Part shown: in pieces, positions 25,147 through 34,290 of the stretch
How positions within the stretch are numbered: position 1 is the stretch's first letter
How the letters are laid out: each line of letters starts with the position of its first letter
From: Lentisphaerae bacterium RIFOXYC12_FULL_60_16
GTDB lineage: Bacteria; Verrucomicrobiota; Kiritimatiellia; UBA8416; YA12-FULL-60-10
Length of the DNA: 49,052 nt
Assembly (NCBI GenBank): GCA_001803315.1
Contig: MHBQ01000016.1
Coordinates: forward strand, 1 to 49,052
Direction: 5' to 3'
The notes under the pieces: model-generated
The model's input: only the letters and a program-made list of their open reading frames with translations
Told to the model about the DNA's origin: nothing
Databases searched by the model: none
Translations under genes and position numbers: made by a program

Positions 25147-26289
25147 TTACAACCAACCGGTCATCTCGGCCAGCATCCGGCAGTACCGGACAAAATCCTT
25201 CCAACTGACATCGTGCGGCACCCCGTGATCGCAACCCGGGATGAAACCACCGGCACGTACGGCCGGCGCCAGGCGGTTCAGTTCGGCCACGATCGAATCG
25301 CCGCCCTTTGCAATGCACCGTTTGTCAACACCCTGCCGGTAGGCAATCCCCTTGCCGAAATCCTTCTGGAAGGCCAGCAGGTCATTGCCGGCCGCCACCT
25401 CAATCGGATCACAAACATCGATTTTCGCCTCGATCCAGATGGGAATGAGTTCATCCACCTTGCCGTCCGAATCCATATCGACGACCGGCACCCCGGCGGC
25501 ATGGGCTTCCGAGGTCCATCGATCCCATACCGGCAGCAGGAATTCCCGCGTCATGGCCGGACTGATCATGCTTTTTTCCTTGTACGCCATATCTTCGCTG
25601 TAGTGCAGCACATCAAGCACGTTGGCATCCAGCAGGCGGCGCAATACCGCGGAAACATAATCCGACCAGAAAACAATCATTTCCCGGACAAAGTCAGGAT
25701 CGTCGATGAACAGCATGCACAGGGGTTCGAAGCCGCACCATTCCCGCAACTGCCAGAACGGACCCGACACGCCGACCGATGTCAGATAATCGCGGTTCCG
25801 CATCGCCTTGACCCGATCAGCAAAGTCTTCCGGATACCGGGTTGGATCATCGACCTGGTACCGCTCTTTCATCTTCTCGAAATCCTGCCGGTTCTCGACC
25901 GGGAACTTGTGCCACTTGCGGGTCACGAAATCGATCGCGTTGCGGATGTAGGTGTAATCGAATTCGTCCGAAATCTCGGTGATATTGCCCATCCAGTCCT
26001 GGACAATGTAATGGCCGTCCTTGTGCTCCAGCACCTTCTCCTCGAACATCGGATTCATCCGGAAATTGACACCTGGCTGGACCGGGGGCCGGGTCTTCTC
26101 GATGGGGATGCCGAGGGTCTCGTAGAGAAACTCAACCCAGTCGCGGTCCTCCGGCACGCCTTCCGAACGCCAGCGTGCGATCGTGGAACGGCGGCCGCCG
26201 CCCGGTGCGAAAGGGATCCGGTCAGGGGCCCCGTACCGGATGGTTTCCAGGTAGCGTTCACGTTGATTCATGGTTATTTTCCGGGCCAT
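25147..26289 (-). CDS. URO-D-superfamily protein (uroporphyrinogen decarboxylase-like)
   Basis: 380 residues. The opening MNQRERYLETIRYGAPDRIP is the usual start of this superfamily. Later blocks include LTSVGVSGPFWQLREWCG, DVLHYSEDMAYKEKSMISP, VDMDSDGKVDELIPIW and IAYRQGVDKRCIAKGG, ending with GGFIPGCDHGVPHDVSW. The last two resemble the region where corrinoid methyltransferases bind methyl donors, and the Asp/His residues could bind zinc. These PVC proteins are seldom true heme enzymes; a methyltransferase or demethylase role is more likely, but the substrate is unknown. AGGAG lies eight bases before the ATG. It is followed by the D-mannonate oxidoreductase-like SDR, so a role in sugar-acid use is possible. 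A remnant of a relative sits at the window start. Confidence 0.82.
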   Translation of the reverse strand: MARKITMNQRERYLETIRYGAPDRIPFAPGGGRRSTIARWRSEGVPEDRDWVEFLYETLGIPIEKTRPPVQPGVNFRMNPMFEEKVLEHKDGHYIVQDWMGNITEISDEFDYTYIRNAIDFVTRKWHKFPVENRQDFEKMKERYQVDDPTRYPEDFADRVKAMRNRDYLTSVGVSGPFWQLREWCGFEPLCMLFIDDPDFVREMIVFWSDYVSAVLRRLLDANVLDVLHYSEDMAYKEKSMISPAMTREFLLPVWDRWTSEAHAAGVPVVDMDSDGKVDELIPIWIEAKIDVCDPIEVAAGNDLLAFQKDFGKGIAYRQGVDKRCIAKGGDSIVAELNRLAPAVRAGGFIPGCDHGVPHDVSWKDFVRYCRMLAEMTGWL

Positions 26290-26310
26290 AGATACCGCTC
26301 CTTTACCCCT

Positions 26311-29001
26311 TCATGCACCGGTTGTACGGTGGGTCTTGGACAGCGTTTCAACCAACCGGTCGAGTTTTTCCTTCTGTTCCAGCAACTCCTGCTGCCGGCG
26401 TTTCTGCTGGTCCACCACCTCGGCGGGCGCCTTGCTGACAAACGTCACGTTGGCGAGTTTGGCGGCCACGCGTTCGAGGTCCGACACCACCTTGCCGCGC
26501 TGGCCGGTCAACCTCGCCAGTTCGGCCGCCACATCAATCAAGTCTTCGACCGGCATGAACACAGTCCCCATGCCGCAGACGGCGCTGGGCATGGCCTGGT
26601 CGGGCTGGAGCGCGGCATCGATCACCAGCGAGCGGGCCTTGAGCGCCGATTTCAGGCTGGTTTCATCCGCCAGCAGGCGGACCGCGGCATCGGACGTGTT
26701 CGGTTTGATCCGGTAATCCACCTCGCGGGAGGCGGCCACCCCGTAGTCCAGCTTGAGCATGCGGCCTGCCCGCACCAGCTCATGCTTGCTTTCCACGTAA
26801 TCCACAACCGCGCGGGTGATCCCCATGCGGTCCATCTCGACCTCACCGTCAGGCACCGGCCAGGACGCCGTCATGATCGTATCGGAATCCGCCCCGTACC
26901 CCATGGCATGCCACAACTCCTCGCTGAGGAACGGCATCAGGGGATGCAGCAGGCGCAGCGACGTCTCGAACACCCGGTGGATGATCTGCAACACCTGCCG
27001 CTTGCGGGTAAGATCCTCCCCGTACAGGATGTCCTTCGCATATTCCAGGTACCAGTCACAGAACTGGTGCCAGACAAACTCGTACAAGGCATGGGCCACA
27101 TCGTTGAACCGGTACTGCTCCAGGTTGTCCGTACAGGTCTGGACGGCCTGCCGCAACCGGGCCAACAGGTGGCGGTCGTCCGAGCTCAACCCCTCCGGAT
27201 CCAGCACATCCGGATTCGTTGGATCAAAGCCCTCGCTGTGCATCTGGATGAACCGGGCCGCATTCCAGAGCTTGGTGCCGAAATTCCGCCCGATCTCGAA
27301 CTTGTCCATCGATACGTAGACATCCTGCCCCGTCGCCGTAATCATCATCAGGCTGAAACGAAGGGCATCGGCACTGGTCTGCTTGATCACCTCCAGCGGA
27401 TCGATGCCGTTGCCAAGGCTCTTGCTCATCTTACGCCCCTGGCCATCGCGCACCGTTCCATGGATGTAGACGGTCCGGAACGGGATGTTCCCCATGAAGG
27501 CGTGTCCCGCCATGATCATGCGGGCCACCCAGAAAAAGATGATCTCGGACGCCGTCACCAGGTCATGCGTGGGATAATAGAAGGCCAGGTCCTCACTGGT
27601 CTTCGGCCACCCGAAGGTGCTGAACGGCCACAACCACGAGGAGAACCAGGTATCGAGCACATCCTCGTCCTGCCGGATTCCGGCGGCCGAACATTTCGGA
27701 CACGACACCGGCTGGCCGCGATCGGCCCAGACATGGCCGCAGGCGTCGCAATAAAACACCGGGATGCGGTGCCCCCACCAGATCTGCCGGGAAATGCACC
27801 AGTCACGGATGTTTTCCATCCATTCCAGGTACACCTTGTTCCAACGGGCGGGCACAAAACGGACCGCCCCCTGCTTGACCGACTCGATCGCGGGAGCCGC
27901 CAGTGGCTTCATCTTGACAAACCACTGCGGCGAAAGCCGCGGTTCAACCACCGTGTCGCACCGGTAGCAATGCCCCACGGCATGCCGGTGCGGGTCGATC
28001 TTATCGATCAATCCCTGTTCCTGGAGATCGGCCACAATCCGTTTCCGGCACTCGAATCGGTCCAGCCCGGCGTAGGGTCCGGCCCCCTCATTCATCCGGG
28101 CGTCATCGGTCATCACATTGACAGGCTCCAGCTGGTGCCGGCGCCCCATGTCAAAATCGTTCGGGTCATGGGCCGGAGTCACCTTGATCACCCCCGTCCC
28201 AAAGGCCGGATCCACGTAATCGTCGCGGATCACCACGAGTTCACGCTGGAGAAGCGGCAGGATCACCGGCCCTTCCAGCGATTCGTAACGGGGGTCCTTG
28301 GGATTGACCGCCACCGCCACATCGCCCAACAGGGTTTCAGGCCGGGTGGTTGCCACCACGAGGTACGACTTGCCGTCCGGCCCGGGCTTCCGCAACGGGT
28401 ACCGGATATGGTACAGGCGCCCGTCGGTGTCCTGGTGTTCGCTTTCCTCGTCCGACAGGGCGGTGCCGCATCGCGGGCACCAGTTGATGATGTAATTCGC
28501 CCGGTAAATCAGGCCCTGATCGAAGAGGCGCACAAACACGTCGCGGACCGCGGCGCTGAGGCCCTCGTCCATGGTAAAGCGTTCGCGTTCCCAGTCGCAG
28601 GAGCATCCCAGCTGCTTGAGCTGATGAATGATGGCCTGGCCGTATTCATCGCGCCATTTCCAAACCCGGGCAACAAAGGCGTCGCGGCCCAGTTCATGGC
28701 GTTTTTTCCCCTCGGCCGCCAGGGCCTTCTCCACCACGTTCTGGGTGGCAATGCCGGCATGATCGGTGCCCGGCATCCAGACCACGTTGCGTCCCTGCAT
28801 CCGGCGCCACCGGACCAGGATGTCCTGGATCACGTTGTTCAGGGCATGGCCCAGGTGCAGCACGGCCGTGACGTTGGGCGGCGGAATCACCACGCAATAC
28901 GGTTCCCCCCCGCGGGAAGCGTCACTATGGAACCAATGTTGTTCCTGCCAGCGTTCCAGCCACTTGGATTCAACCGCCTTGGGATCGTAATGTTTGTCCA
29001 T
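26311..29001 (-). CDS. valS: Valyl-tRNA synthetase
   Basis: 896 residues. The HIGH motif is VLHLGHALNN (about residue 49), and the KMSKS motif is GRKMSKSLGNGIDPLEV near residue 525. The CP1 editing domain contains TTRPETLLGD. Zinc-finger-like pairs appear in NWCPRCGTALSDEE and FYCDACGHVWADRG ... SCPKC. The C-terminus is a coiled coil (AELARLTGQRGKVVSDLERV) that binds tRNA. ATG 29001 begins the conserved MDKHYDPKAVESKW; TTG 29028 is an alternative. It sits between cimA and the URO-D-like gene with gaps of 27 and 21 bases, within the same minus-strand run. Confidence 0.96.
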   Translation of the reverse strand: MDKHYDPKAVESKWLERWQEQHWFHSDASRGGEPYCVVIPPPNVTAVLHLGHALNNVIQDILVRWRRMQGRNVVWMPGTDHAGIATQNVVEKALAAEGKKRHELGRDAFVARVWKWRDEYGQAIIHQLKQLGCSCDWERERFTMDEGLSAAVRDVFVRLFDQGLIYRANYIINWCPRCGTALSDEESEHQDTDGRLYHIRYPLRKPGPDGKSYLVVATTRPETLLGDVAVAVNPKDPRYESLEGPVILPLLQRELVVIRDDYVDPAFGTGVIKVTPAHDPNDFDMGRRHQLEPVNVMTDDARMNEGAGPYAGLDRFECRKRIVADLQEQGLIDKIDPHRHAVGHCYRCDTVVEPRLSPQWFVKMKPLAAPAIESVKQGAVRFVPARWNKVYLEWMENIRDWCISRQIWWGHRIPVFYCDACGHVWADRGQPVSCPKCSAAGIRQDEDVLDTWFSSWLWPFSTFGWPKTSEDLAFYYPTHDLVTASEIIFFWVARMIMAGHAFMGNIPFRTVYIHGTVRDGQGRKMSKSLGNGIDPLEVIKQTSADALRFSLMMITATGQDVYVSMDKFEIGRNFGTKLWNAARFIQMHSEGFDPTNPDVLDPEGLSSDDRHLLARLRQAVQTCTDNLEQYRFNDVAHALYEFVWHQFCDWYLEYAKDILYGEDLTRKRQVLQIIHRVFETSLRLLHPLMPFLSEELWHAMGYGADSDTIMTASWPVPDGEVEMDRMGITRAVVDYVESKHELVRAGRMLKLDYGVAASREVDYRIKPNTSDAAVRLLADETSLKSALKARSLVIDAALQPDQAMPSAVCGMGTVFMPVEDLIDVAAELARLTGQRGKVVSDLERVAAKLANVTFVSKAPAEVVDQQKRRQQELLEQKEKLDRLVETLSKTHRTTGA

Positions 29002-29028
29002 AACCTGTGAAACGGGTCGTACCGGCAA

Positions 29029-30621
29029 CTAACGCCGACGGCGTCCCCGTTTCTCCTCCTTGAACAGCTTGTATTCCACGCTGTCCACCAACGCCTCCCA
29101 GGACGCCTCGATCACGTTGCCGGAAACCCCCACGGTTCCCCAGGTTTCGTCACCGTCGCTGGATTCAATCAACACCTGTGTTTTGGCCGCCGTGGCCGAA
29201 TCCGGATCCAGGATGCGAACCTTGAAGTCCGTCAGGAATACCCGGGCGATGGCCGGGTAAAACCGCATCAACGCCTTGCGCAGGGCACGGTCCAGCGCGT
29301 TCACCGGACCATCCCCTTCCGCCACGGTCTGTTCAACCTCCCGGTTGACCCGCACCTTGACCGTCGCCTCCGACAGGCAGGGCTCGTTCTTGCCGCGCTT
29401 CTCCACGATGACACGGAACCCCTCCAGCTCGAAGAAGGAGCGGTGTTCCTTGAGGACTTTCTGGATCAGAAGGCGGAACGAGGCATCGGCCGCCTCAAAG
29501 GCATACCCCTTGTTCTCCATGTCCTTCAATGTCTGGAGCACCCCGCGCAGATCATCCGCGGACCGCCCCCGCCCCAGGCCGAGTTCCACCGCCTTCAAGA
29601 ACACGTTGGACCCGCCGGACAGTTCCGACACCAGGTTACGACGCCGGTTGCCCACGGTCTCAGGCGTAACATGCTCAAACGTGCGCGGGTTCTTCATCAC
29701 CGCGTTGACATGCGACCCGCCCTTGTGGCTGAACGCGCTCTGGCCGACATACGGCGCCCTGATGTCCGGACGCAGGTTGACCAGCCCATCGGTAAACAGG
29801 GACAGGTCCCTGAGTTTGGCCAGGCGACCGGCCGGCAGGCACCGCCGGTCCAGTTTGAGTTCGAGCGTCGGGATGATCGTACTCAGGTTGGCATTGCCGC
29901 AACGTTCCCCATAGCCGTTGATCGTGCCCTGCACCTGCACCGCGCCGGCGCGGACCGCTTCAATTGAAACGGCAACGGCCATGCCGCCGTCGTTGTGCGC
30001 ATGGATCCCCAGGGGGACCTTGACCCGGGCGGCAACCAGCAGGGTTCGTTCATACACCATGTGGGGCAGGGTCCCCCCATTGGTATCGCACAGGACCAGA
30101 CGGTCAGCCCCCGCCGCCATCGCGGTTTCCAGAACCTGCAGGGCATAGTCCGGGTTCGCCGCAAAACCATCATAAAAGTGTTCCGCGTCGAACAGCACCT
30201 CGCGGCCATGATCCTTGAGGTAGGCGACCGTATCGGAAACCATGGCCAGATTCTCCCGGAGGGTCGTCCGCAGCACGTCACGGACATGCAGGTCCCAGGA
30301 CTTGCCGAACACGGTTACGGTCGGGGTCCGGGCGGCCAGCAGGCTCGCCATGAACGGGTCTTTGCGCACCGGGGTACGCGCACGGCGCGTGCCGCCGAAT
30401 GCCACCAGCCGGGCGTGCTGCATTGGGTGCTGGTGCATTTCAAGGAAGAATTCCTGGTCTTTCCGGTTGGCGCCGGCGAATCCACCCTCGACATAACGGA
30501 TCCCGAACGCATCCAGCCGACGCGCAAACTGGATCTTTGCCCGGCCGGAAAAGGACACACCCTCTCCCTGGGCGCCATCGCGCAGGGTCGTATCATACAG
30601 CTCGATTACTTTTGGTTTCAT
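29029..30621 (-). CDS. cimA: (R)-citramalate synthase
   Basis: 530 residues. ELYDTTLRDGAQGEGVSFS is the DRE-TIM metallolyase start, HAHNDGGMAVA gives the metal-binding His-X-His pair, and NGYGERCGNANL follows, as in CimA and LeuA. The C-terminal ~110 residues form the regulatory domain (DGPVNALDRALRKALMRFYP). The length and the FDAEHFYDGFAANPDYAL and FSHKGGSHV motifs match the citramalate-synthase type (TIGR00977) rather than 2-isopropylmalate synthase. It condenses acetyl-CoA and pyruvate to citramalate, supplying 2-oxobutyrate for isoleucine without threonine deaminase. ATG 30621 follows GGGGGATGCC and lies 13 bases after the lysC stop. A short basic tail (KRGRRRR) ends the protein. Confidence 0.92.
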   Translation of the reverse strand: MKPKVIELYDTTLRDGAQGEGVSFSGRAKIQFARRLDAFGIRYVEGGFAGANRKDQEFFLEMHQHPMQHARLVAFGGTRRARTPVRKDPFMASLLAARTPTVTVFGKSWDLHVRDVLRTTLRENLAMVSDTVAYLKDHGREVLFDAEHFYDGFAANPDYALQVLETAMAAGADRLVLCDTNGGTLPHMVYERTLLVAARVKVPLGIHAHNDGGMAVAVSIEAVRAGAVQVQGTINGYGERCGNANLSTIIPTLELKLDRRCLPAGRLAKLRDLSLFTDGLVNLRPDIRAPYVGQSAFSHKGGSHVNAVMKNPRTFEHVTPETVGNRRRNLVSELSGGSNVFLKAVELGLGRGRSADDLRGVLQTLKDMENKGYAFEAADASFRLLIQKVLKEHRSFFELEGFRVIVEKRGKNEPCLSEATVKVRVNREVEQTVAEGDGPVNALDRALRKALMRFYPAIARVFLTDFKVRILDPDSATAAKTQVLIESSDGDETWGTVGVSGNVIEASWEALVDSVEYKLFKEEKRGRRRR

Positions 30622-30634
30622 GGCATCCCCCGCC

Positions 30635-31987
30635 CTATTCAGTCGGGAAAAATTCACGGTACAGGGCCCGGACCGCCTTGTGGGCATCCACCGACTTGAC
30701 TCCGAACATCATGCTGATTTCGGACGACCCTTGGTTGAGCATCTCGATGTTCACCCCGGCATCTGCCAGGGTACGGGTCGCACGGGCCGCCAACCCCACC
30801 GTGTACCGCATGCCTTCCCCCACAATCATGATCAGCGCCAGGCCCCGCTCAACCTCGATGTCGGTCGCACCCAGCTCGGTGCGTATCCGCTCGATGACGT
30901 GGGCTTCCTTGGGCGCCAACACCCCCTCGCGCAAAATCACCGACAGGTTGTCGATACCGGAGGGGATATGCTCGTAGGAGAGCCCCTCGTCCTCGAAGAT
31001 CTGCAACAGGCGCCGGCCAAACCCCACTTCCCGGTTCATCAGGTACTTGCTCACAAACACCGTCGCAAACCCGTCCCCGCAGGCGATGCCGACCACGCGG
31101 CCGGGTTCGAATTTCCGCTCCGGCTTCACCCAGGTGCCGGGGGCATCCGGACGGTTGGTGTTACGGATGCAGATCGGGATTCCAGCTTCGACGGCGGGCA
31201 CCACCGCCTCGTCATGGAACACCCCGAACCCGGCATACGACAATTCCCGCATCTCGCGGTAGGTCAGTTCATGAATCGGGGTCGCACCGGGAACCACCCG
31301 CGGATCCGTGGAATACACATGGTCGACATCCGTGAAATTCTCATAGACATCCGCCCGGACCGCGGCGGCCAGGATGGACCCCGTGATATCCGAGCCGCCG
31401 CGCGGAAAGGTCGCCACATCCCCTCCCGGGGTCATGCCGAAGAACCCCGGAAACACCACAATCCCGCGCCGGCGCTTCAGGGATTCCAGCCGGGCATAGG
31501 ATTCAGGCAAAACCCTTGCATTGCCAAACTCGTCGCTGAGCAGGAGCCCGGCATCCTTTGGACTCACGTAGGAGGCATCCGCCCCGGCGGCACGGAATAC
31601 CGCCGCCATCAGCCGGGCGCTGTTATCCTCGCCGGCGGCCTTCACACGGTCCAGGTAACGGCCCCGGTGCGACCGGTCGGACGCCACACACCGGTTGAGG
31701 TCGGCCGTAATGTCACCCAGCACCGCATCCCCCAGCTTCAAGTCACGGACCATCCCGGCGTACCGGTCAACCACCCGCGCCGTCTCGGCAACACCATCGC
31801 CCCCCGCCAACCGCGCTTCCGCGGCGGCGATCAGCAGGTCGGTCACCTTGGTATCCGCCTTGTTCCGCTTGCCGGGCGCCGACACCACGACCAGGCGACG
31901 GTCCGGATCCGCCAGCACGATATCACGCACCTTCGTCACCTGGGCGGCATCCGCCAGTGACGATCCTCCAAATTTGCATACCTTCAT
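30635..31987 (-). CDS. lysC: Aspartate kinase
   Basis: 450 residues. KFGGSSLADAAQV is the N-terminal substrate block, RGGSDITGSILAAAV the catalytic loop, and YENFTDVDHVYSTDPR the aspartate/ATP region. Two ACT domains lie at the C-terminus (FGRRLLQIFEDEGLSYEHIP and GLAARATRTLADAGVNIEML), which normally bind lysine or threonine as feedback inhibitors. It phosphorylates aspartate at the head of the lysine, threonine and methionine pathways. The gene lies between hom (68 bases upstream) and cimA (13 bases downstream). The ribosome-binding site is weak. It is monofunctional, not fused to hom. Confidence 0.96.
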   Translation of the reverse strand: MKVCKFGGSSLADAAQVTKVRDIVLADPDRRLVVVSAPGKRNKADTKVTDLLIAAAEARLAGGDGVAETARVVDRYAGMVRDLKLGDAVLGDITADLNRCVASDRSHRGRYLDRVKAAGEDNSARLMAAVFRAAGADASYVSPKDAGLLLSDEFGNARVLPESYARLESLKRRRGIVVFPGFFGMTPGGDVATFPRGGSDITGSILAAAVRADVYENFTDVDHVYSTDPRVVPGATPIHELTYREMRELSYAGFGVFHDEAVVPAVEAGIPICIRNTNRPDAPGTWVKPERKFEPGRVVGIACGDGFATVFVSKYLMNREVGFGRRLLQIFEDEGLSYEHIPSGIDNLSVILREGVLAPKEAHVIERIRTELGATDIEVERGLALIMIVGEGMRYTVGLAARATRTLADAGVNIEMLNQGSSEISMMFGVKSVDAHKAVRALYREFFPTE

Positions 31988-32055
31988 GGCAATCGCCTTG
32001 TGTTATTCGTGGCGGGCCAGCCGCCACATGGGGTCCACCGGACTGGCCGGGCCGC

Positions 32056-33348
32056 CTATTCTTCAACCCGGATACGCACCGGGCGTCCGCTGATCACATC
32101 CGAGGCTACAATGTCATCCAGCGCGGCATTCAATCTCCCCTCGCGGGCCTGATGGGTCATGATCACCACCGGCACATGCCGGCCTTCGCCGCCTTCCTTC
32201 TGCAGGACCGAGGCAATGCTGATACCCTGTCCGCCCAGGATGGAAGCAATACGTGCAAAGACCCCCGGTTTATCCAGCAGCAGCATCCGCAGATAATAGC
32301 GGGTCTCGATATCCGCCATGGGCCTCGGCTTGGGGGCCGACTGCACCAGCGAAAGCGCCGGAACCCGGCAGGGCGATCCGGCAACCAGGTTGCGCGCCAC
32401 ATCGGCAATATCCCCGGCAACCGTGCTGGCCGTGGGATCCCGCCCCGCGCCACGCCCGTAATACAGCGTGTTGCCGGCCGGATCCGACTGCACCATGACG
32501 GCATTGAACACCCCGTTCACGCTGGACAATACATTGCCCAAGGGTACCAGCGCCGGATGCACCCGCACCTCGACCCCCGTCTCGTCACCCTTGATCACCG
32601 CCAGCAATTTGATGCGATAGCCCAGGTCACGCGCATAGGCAATATCCGCGTCCGACAACCCGCGGATGCCTTCCACATGCACCGCCTCCAGGGGCATCAT
32701 GAACCCGAACGCCAGCGACGCCAGGATAACCGCCTTGTGTGCCGTATCGTGACCGTCAATATCAAGTCCCGGATCGGCCTCCGCATAGCCTGCCTTCTGA
32801 GCGGCGCCCAAGGCGGCCTTGAAGGTGGCCCCTTCCTGCTCCATGCGGGTCAGGATGTAATTGCAGGTGCCGTTTAAAATCCCGCGGATACCCTGGATCC
32901 GGTTTGCCACCAGGCCTTCCCGAAGCGCCCGGATAATGGGAATGCCGCCGCCCACGCTGGCGCCGAAATACAGGTCCACCTTTTTCCGGGCCGCCAGATC
33001 GAACAAGTCACGCCCGTGATGCGCCAGCAATGCCTTGTTTGCCGTAACAACCGGCTTTCCCTGCTCCAGGGCACGGGTGACCAGGTCGCGGGCAATGCCC
33101 GTCCCGCCAATCAACTCCACCACGATATCAACGGCCGGATCTTCGATCAGGGCCCTGGCATCCGTCGTCATCAGGGACCGGTCCACCACCACACCGCGAT
33201 CCGTATCAAGATCCAGATCGGCAATCCGGCGCAGGACAACCCGCGCCCCCAGCCGTGATTCCAGCAGGCCGGCATGCTCCGCCAACGTACGGACGACCCC
33301 AGCCCCGACGGTCCCGAACCCCATCAATCCTACGCCTATGGTCTTCAC
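32056..33348 (-). CDS. hom: Homoserine dehydrogenase
   Basis: 430 residues. VGLMGFGTVGAGVV is the NADP-binding glycine loop, VVELIGGTGIARDLV and PVVTANKALLAHHG are standard, and GGGIPIIRALREGL begins the catalytic domain with TCNYILTRMEQEG and the substrate motif YAEADPGLDIDGHDTAHKAV. A C-terminal ACT domain (ETRYYLRMLLLDKPGVFARI) provides allosteric control. It reduces aspartate semialdehyde to homoserine. I chose GTG 33348: GGGGA lies six to seven bases before it and the sequence starts at the conserved VKTIGVGL. TTG 33375 is an alternative. Together with lysC it forms a threonine/methionine supply unit ahead of cimA. Confidence 0.95.
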   Translation of the reverse strand: MKTIGVGLMGFGTVGAGVVRTLAEHAGLLESRLGARVVLRRIADLDLDTDRGVVVDRSLMTTDARALIEDPAVDIVVELIGGTGIARDLVTRALEQGKPVVTANKALLAHHGRDLFDLAARKKVDLYFGASVGGGIPIIRALREGLVANRIQGIRGILNGTCNYILTRMEQEGATFKAALGAAQKAGYAEADPGLDIDGHDTAHKAVILASLAFGFMMPLEAVHVEGIRGLSDADIAYARDLGYRIKLLAVIKGDETGVEVRVHPALVPLGNVLSSVNGVFNAVMVQSDPAGNTLYYGRGAGRDPTASTVAGDIADVARNLVAGSPCRVPALSLVQSAPKPRPMADIETRYYLRMLLLDKPGVFARIASILGGQGISIASVLQKEGGEGRHVPVVIMTHQAREGRLNAALDDIVASDVISGRPVRIRVEE

Positions 33349-33428
33349 AGAAATTCCCCGGTTAAATTCAGGCAAGCGTTAACAATAGGGCACCCAATTC
33401 CCCGAATTCAAGCCCATTTGCAGGGCAA

Positions 33429-34157
33429 TCAGGTGAGTCCGGCACGTTTCAAACTCTGCAATCCACCCCGGAGCACAGAGGTTGCAAATCCCATCTGAAT
33501 GAGGAGAAATGCCGCCGTTGAACTCTGGCGCCCATTCTCGCAATAACAGATATACTGTTTTTGCTTGTCCAACCCGCCGGCTTTGGCCCGGATATCCTTG
33601 AGCGAGATGGCCAGGGCCCCATGCAGGTGATTCTGGCGGGCTTCATCCTCGTCACGCACATCAATCCACTGGGCTCCCTTGCCAACCTGCTTTTGAGCCT
33701 CGGCTGGCGATATCCAGTTCAACAAGGGCTCCTTGACATGATCGTTGAATCCATCCTTTGACAAACGCATCACGACACCATCGGTGGTCATCACAATGGT
33801 CGCATTACGCTTGGCATTGGATATCAGTGCTTCTTCTCCAAACCCCTTGGGTTCATCGAGTTCAGCGATAACCTTCGGTTCTACGCCTTCCGCGGGACGC
33901 CGGAGCACCTGGGCCTTGCCTTCTACCAGGAGATAATAATAATCCCCTTCATCGCCTTCACGGATCAAGGTTTCACCCTTGGAAACCTTCACGGTTTCCA
34001 TCTTGGAAAACATCTGTTCCATTTGTTCCGGCGACAATTCCTTGAACAAATCCGACTGCCTGATCTTTCCAATCAGCACCGTCTTGTCCACGCCGGATCC
34101 GGCGGATGCACCACCCGTCCCCCCCATAAGTCCCTTGATTTTATCCAGAAAGCCCAT
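33429..34157 (-). CDS. Cyclic-nucleotide-binding and rhodanese fusion protein
   Basis: 242 residues. A CNB domain (about 35-135) has the phosphate-binding cassette GFGEEALISNAKRNATI, with Glu108 and Arg117 in the positions used to hold cAMP or cGMP. A rhodanese domain (about 148-238) has WIDVRDEDEA and the active-site loop CENGRQS with Cys206. No DNA-binding domain is present, so it is not a CRP-type regulator; a nucleotide-controlled sulfur-transfer or scaffold role is inferred. A glycine-rich flexible start (GLMGGTGGASAG) precedes the CNB domain. ATG 34157 follows GGGGGG closely. It is the first gene of the minus-strand run to mutY and diverges from the PAS kinase. A class III cyclase lies at 35528. 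Confidence 0.88.
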   Translation of the reverse strand: MGFLDKIKGLMGGTGGASAGSGVDKTVLIGKIRQSDLFKELSPEQMEQMFSKMETVKVSKGETLIREGDEGDYYYLLVEGKAQVLRRPAEGVEPKVIAELDEPKGFGEEALISNAKRNATIVMTTDGVVMRLSKDGFNDHVKEPLLNWISPAEAQKQVGKGAQWIDVRDEDEARQNHLHGALAISLKDIRAKAGGLDKQKQYICYCENGRQSSTAAFLLIQMGFATSVLRGGLQSLKRAGLT

Positions 34158-34177
34158 AATCCCCCCGTTCAAATACA

Positions 34178-34196
34178 CTAAAGACTAGTCATTTAG
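34178..34196. promoter_or_regulatory. Nested dyad between divergent genes
   Basis: CTAAA and TTTAG flank a palindrome GACTAGTC (34183-34190), in the 133-base gap between the CNB-rhodanese and kinase starts. It lies about 20 bases before the CNB-rhodanese start, so a bound protein would block that gene more than the kinase. Only one copy is seen. Confidence 0.35.
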
Positions 34197-34229
34197 CACG
34201 CCGTAAACCGTTTGTCATCAAAAAGATGT

Positions 34230-34259
34230 TTGACGGTATCCATGCGCCGGTGCTATCCA
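34230..34259 (+). promoter_or_regulatory. Candidate promoter for the PAS histidine kinase
   Basis: TTGACG (34230-34235), 18 bases, then TATCCA (34254-34259) preceded by TGC, an extended -10. The start codon is 31 bases further on. Confidence 0.4.
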
Positions 34260-34290
34260 TAGACCAGCCGTTGCAACACCGGAGCCATTC

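Noticed and set aside
25147-26289. True heme-pathway HemE
   Set aside because: The protein lacks the close match to the HemE substrate-binding N-terminus, is longer, and no other heme gene is present, so only superfamily membership is claimed.
23842-29010. A 1722-codon open frame on the plus strand
   Set aside because: It runs antisense to mutY, the SDR, the URO-D-like gene and valS, all of which have clear motifs. Its translation has no recognisable domain. Lack of stops follows from GC-rich codon bias.
29029-30621. 2-isopropylmalate synthase (leuA) instead of cimA
   Set aside because: Sequence motifs, the length near 530 and location beside lysC and hom fit citramalate synthase better; no other leucine gene is nearby.
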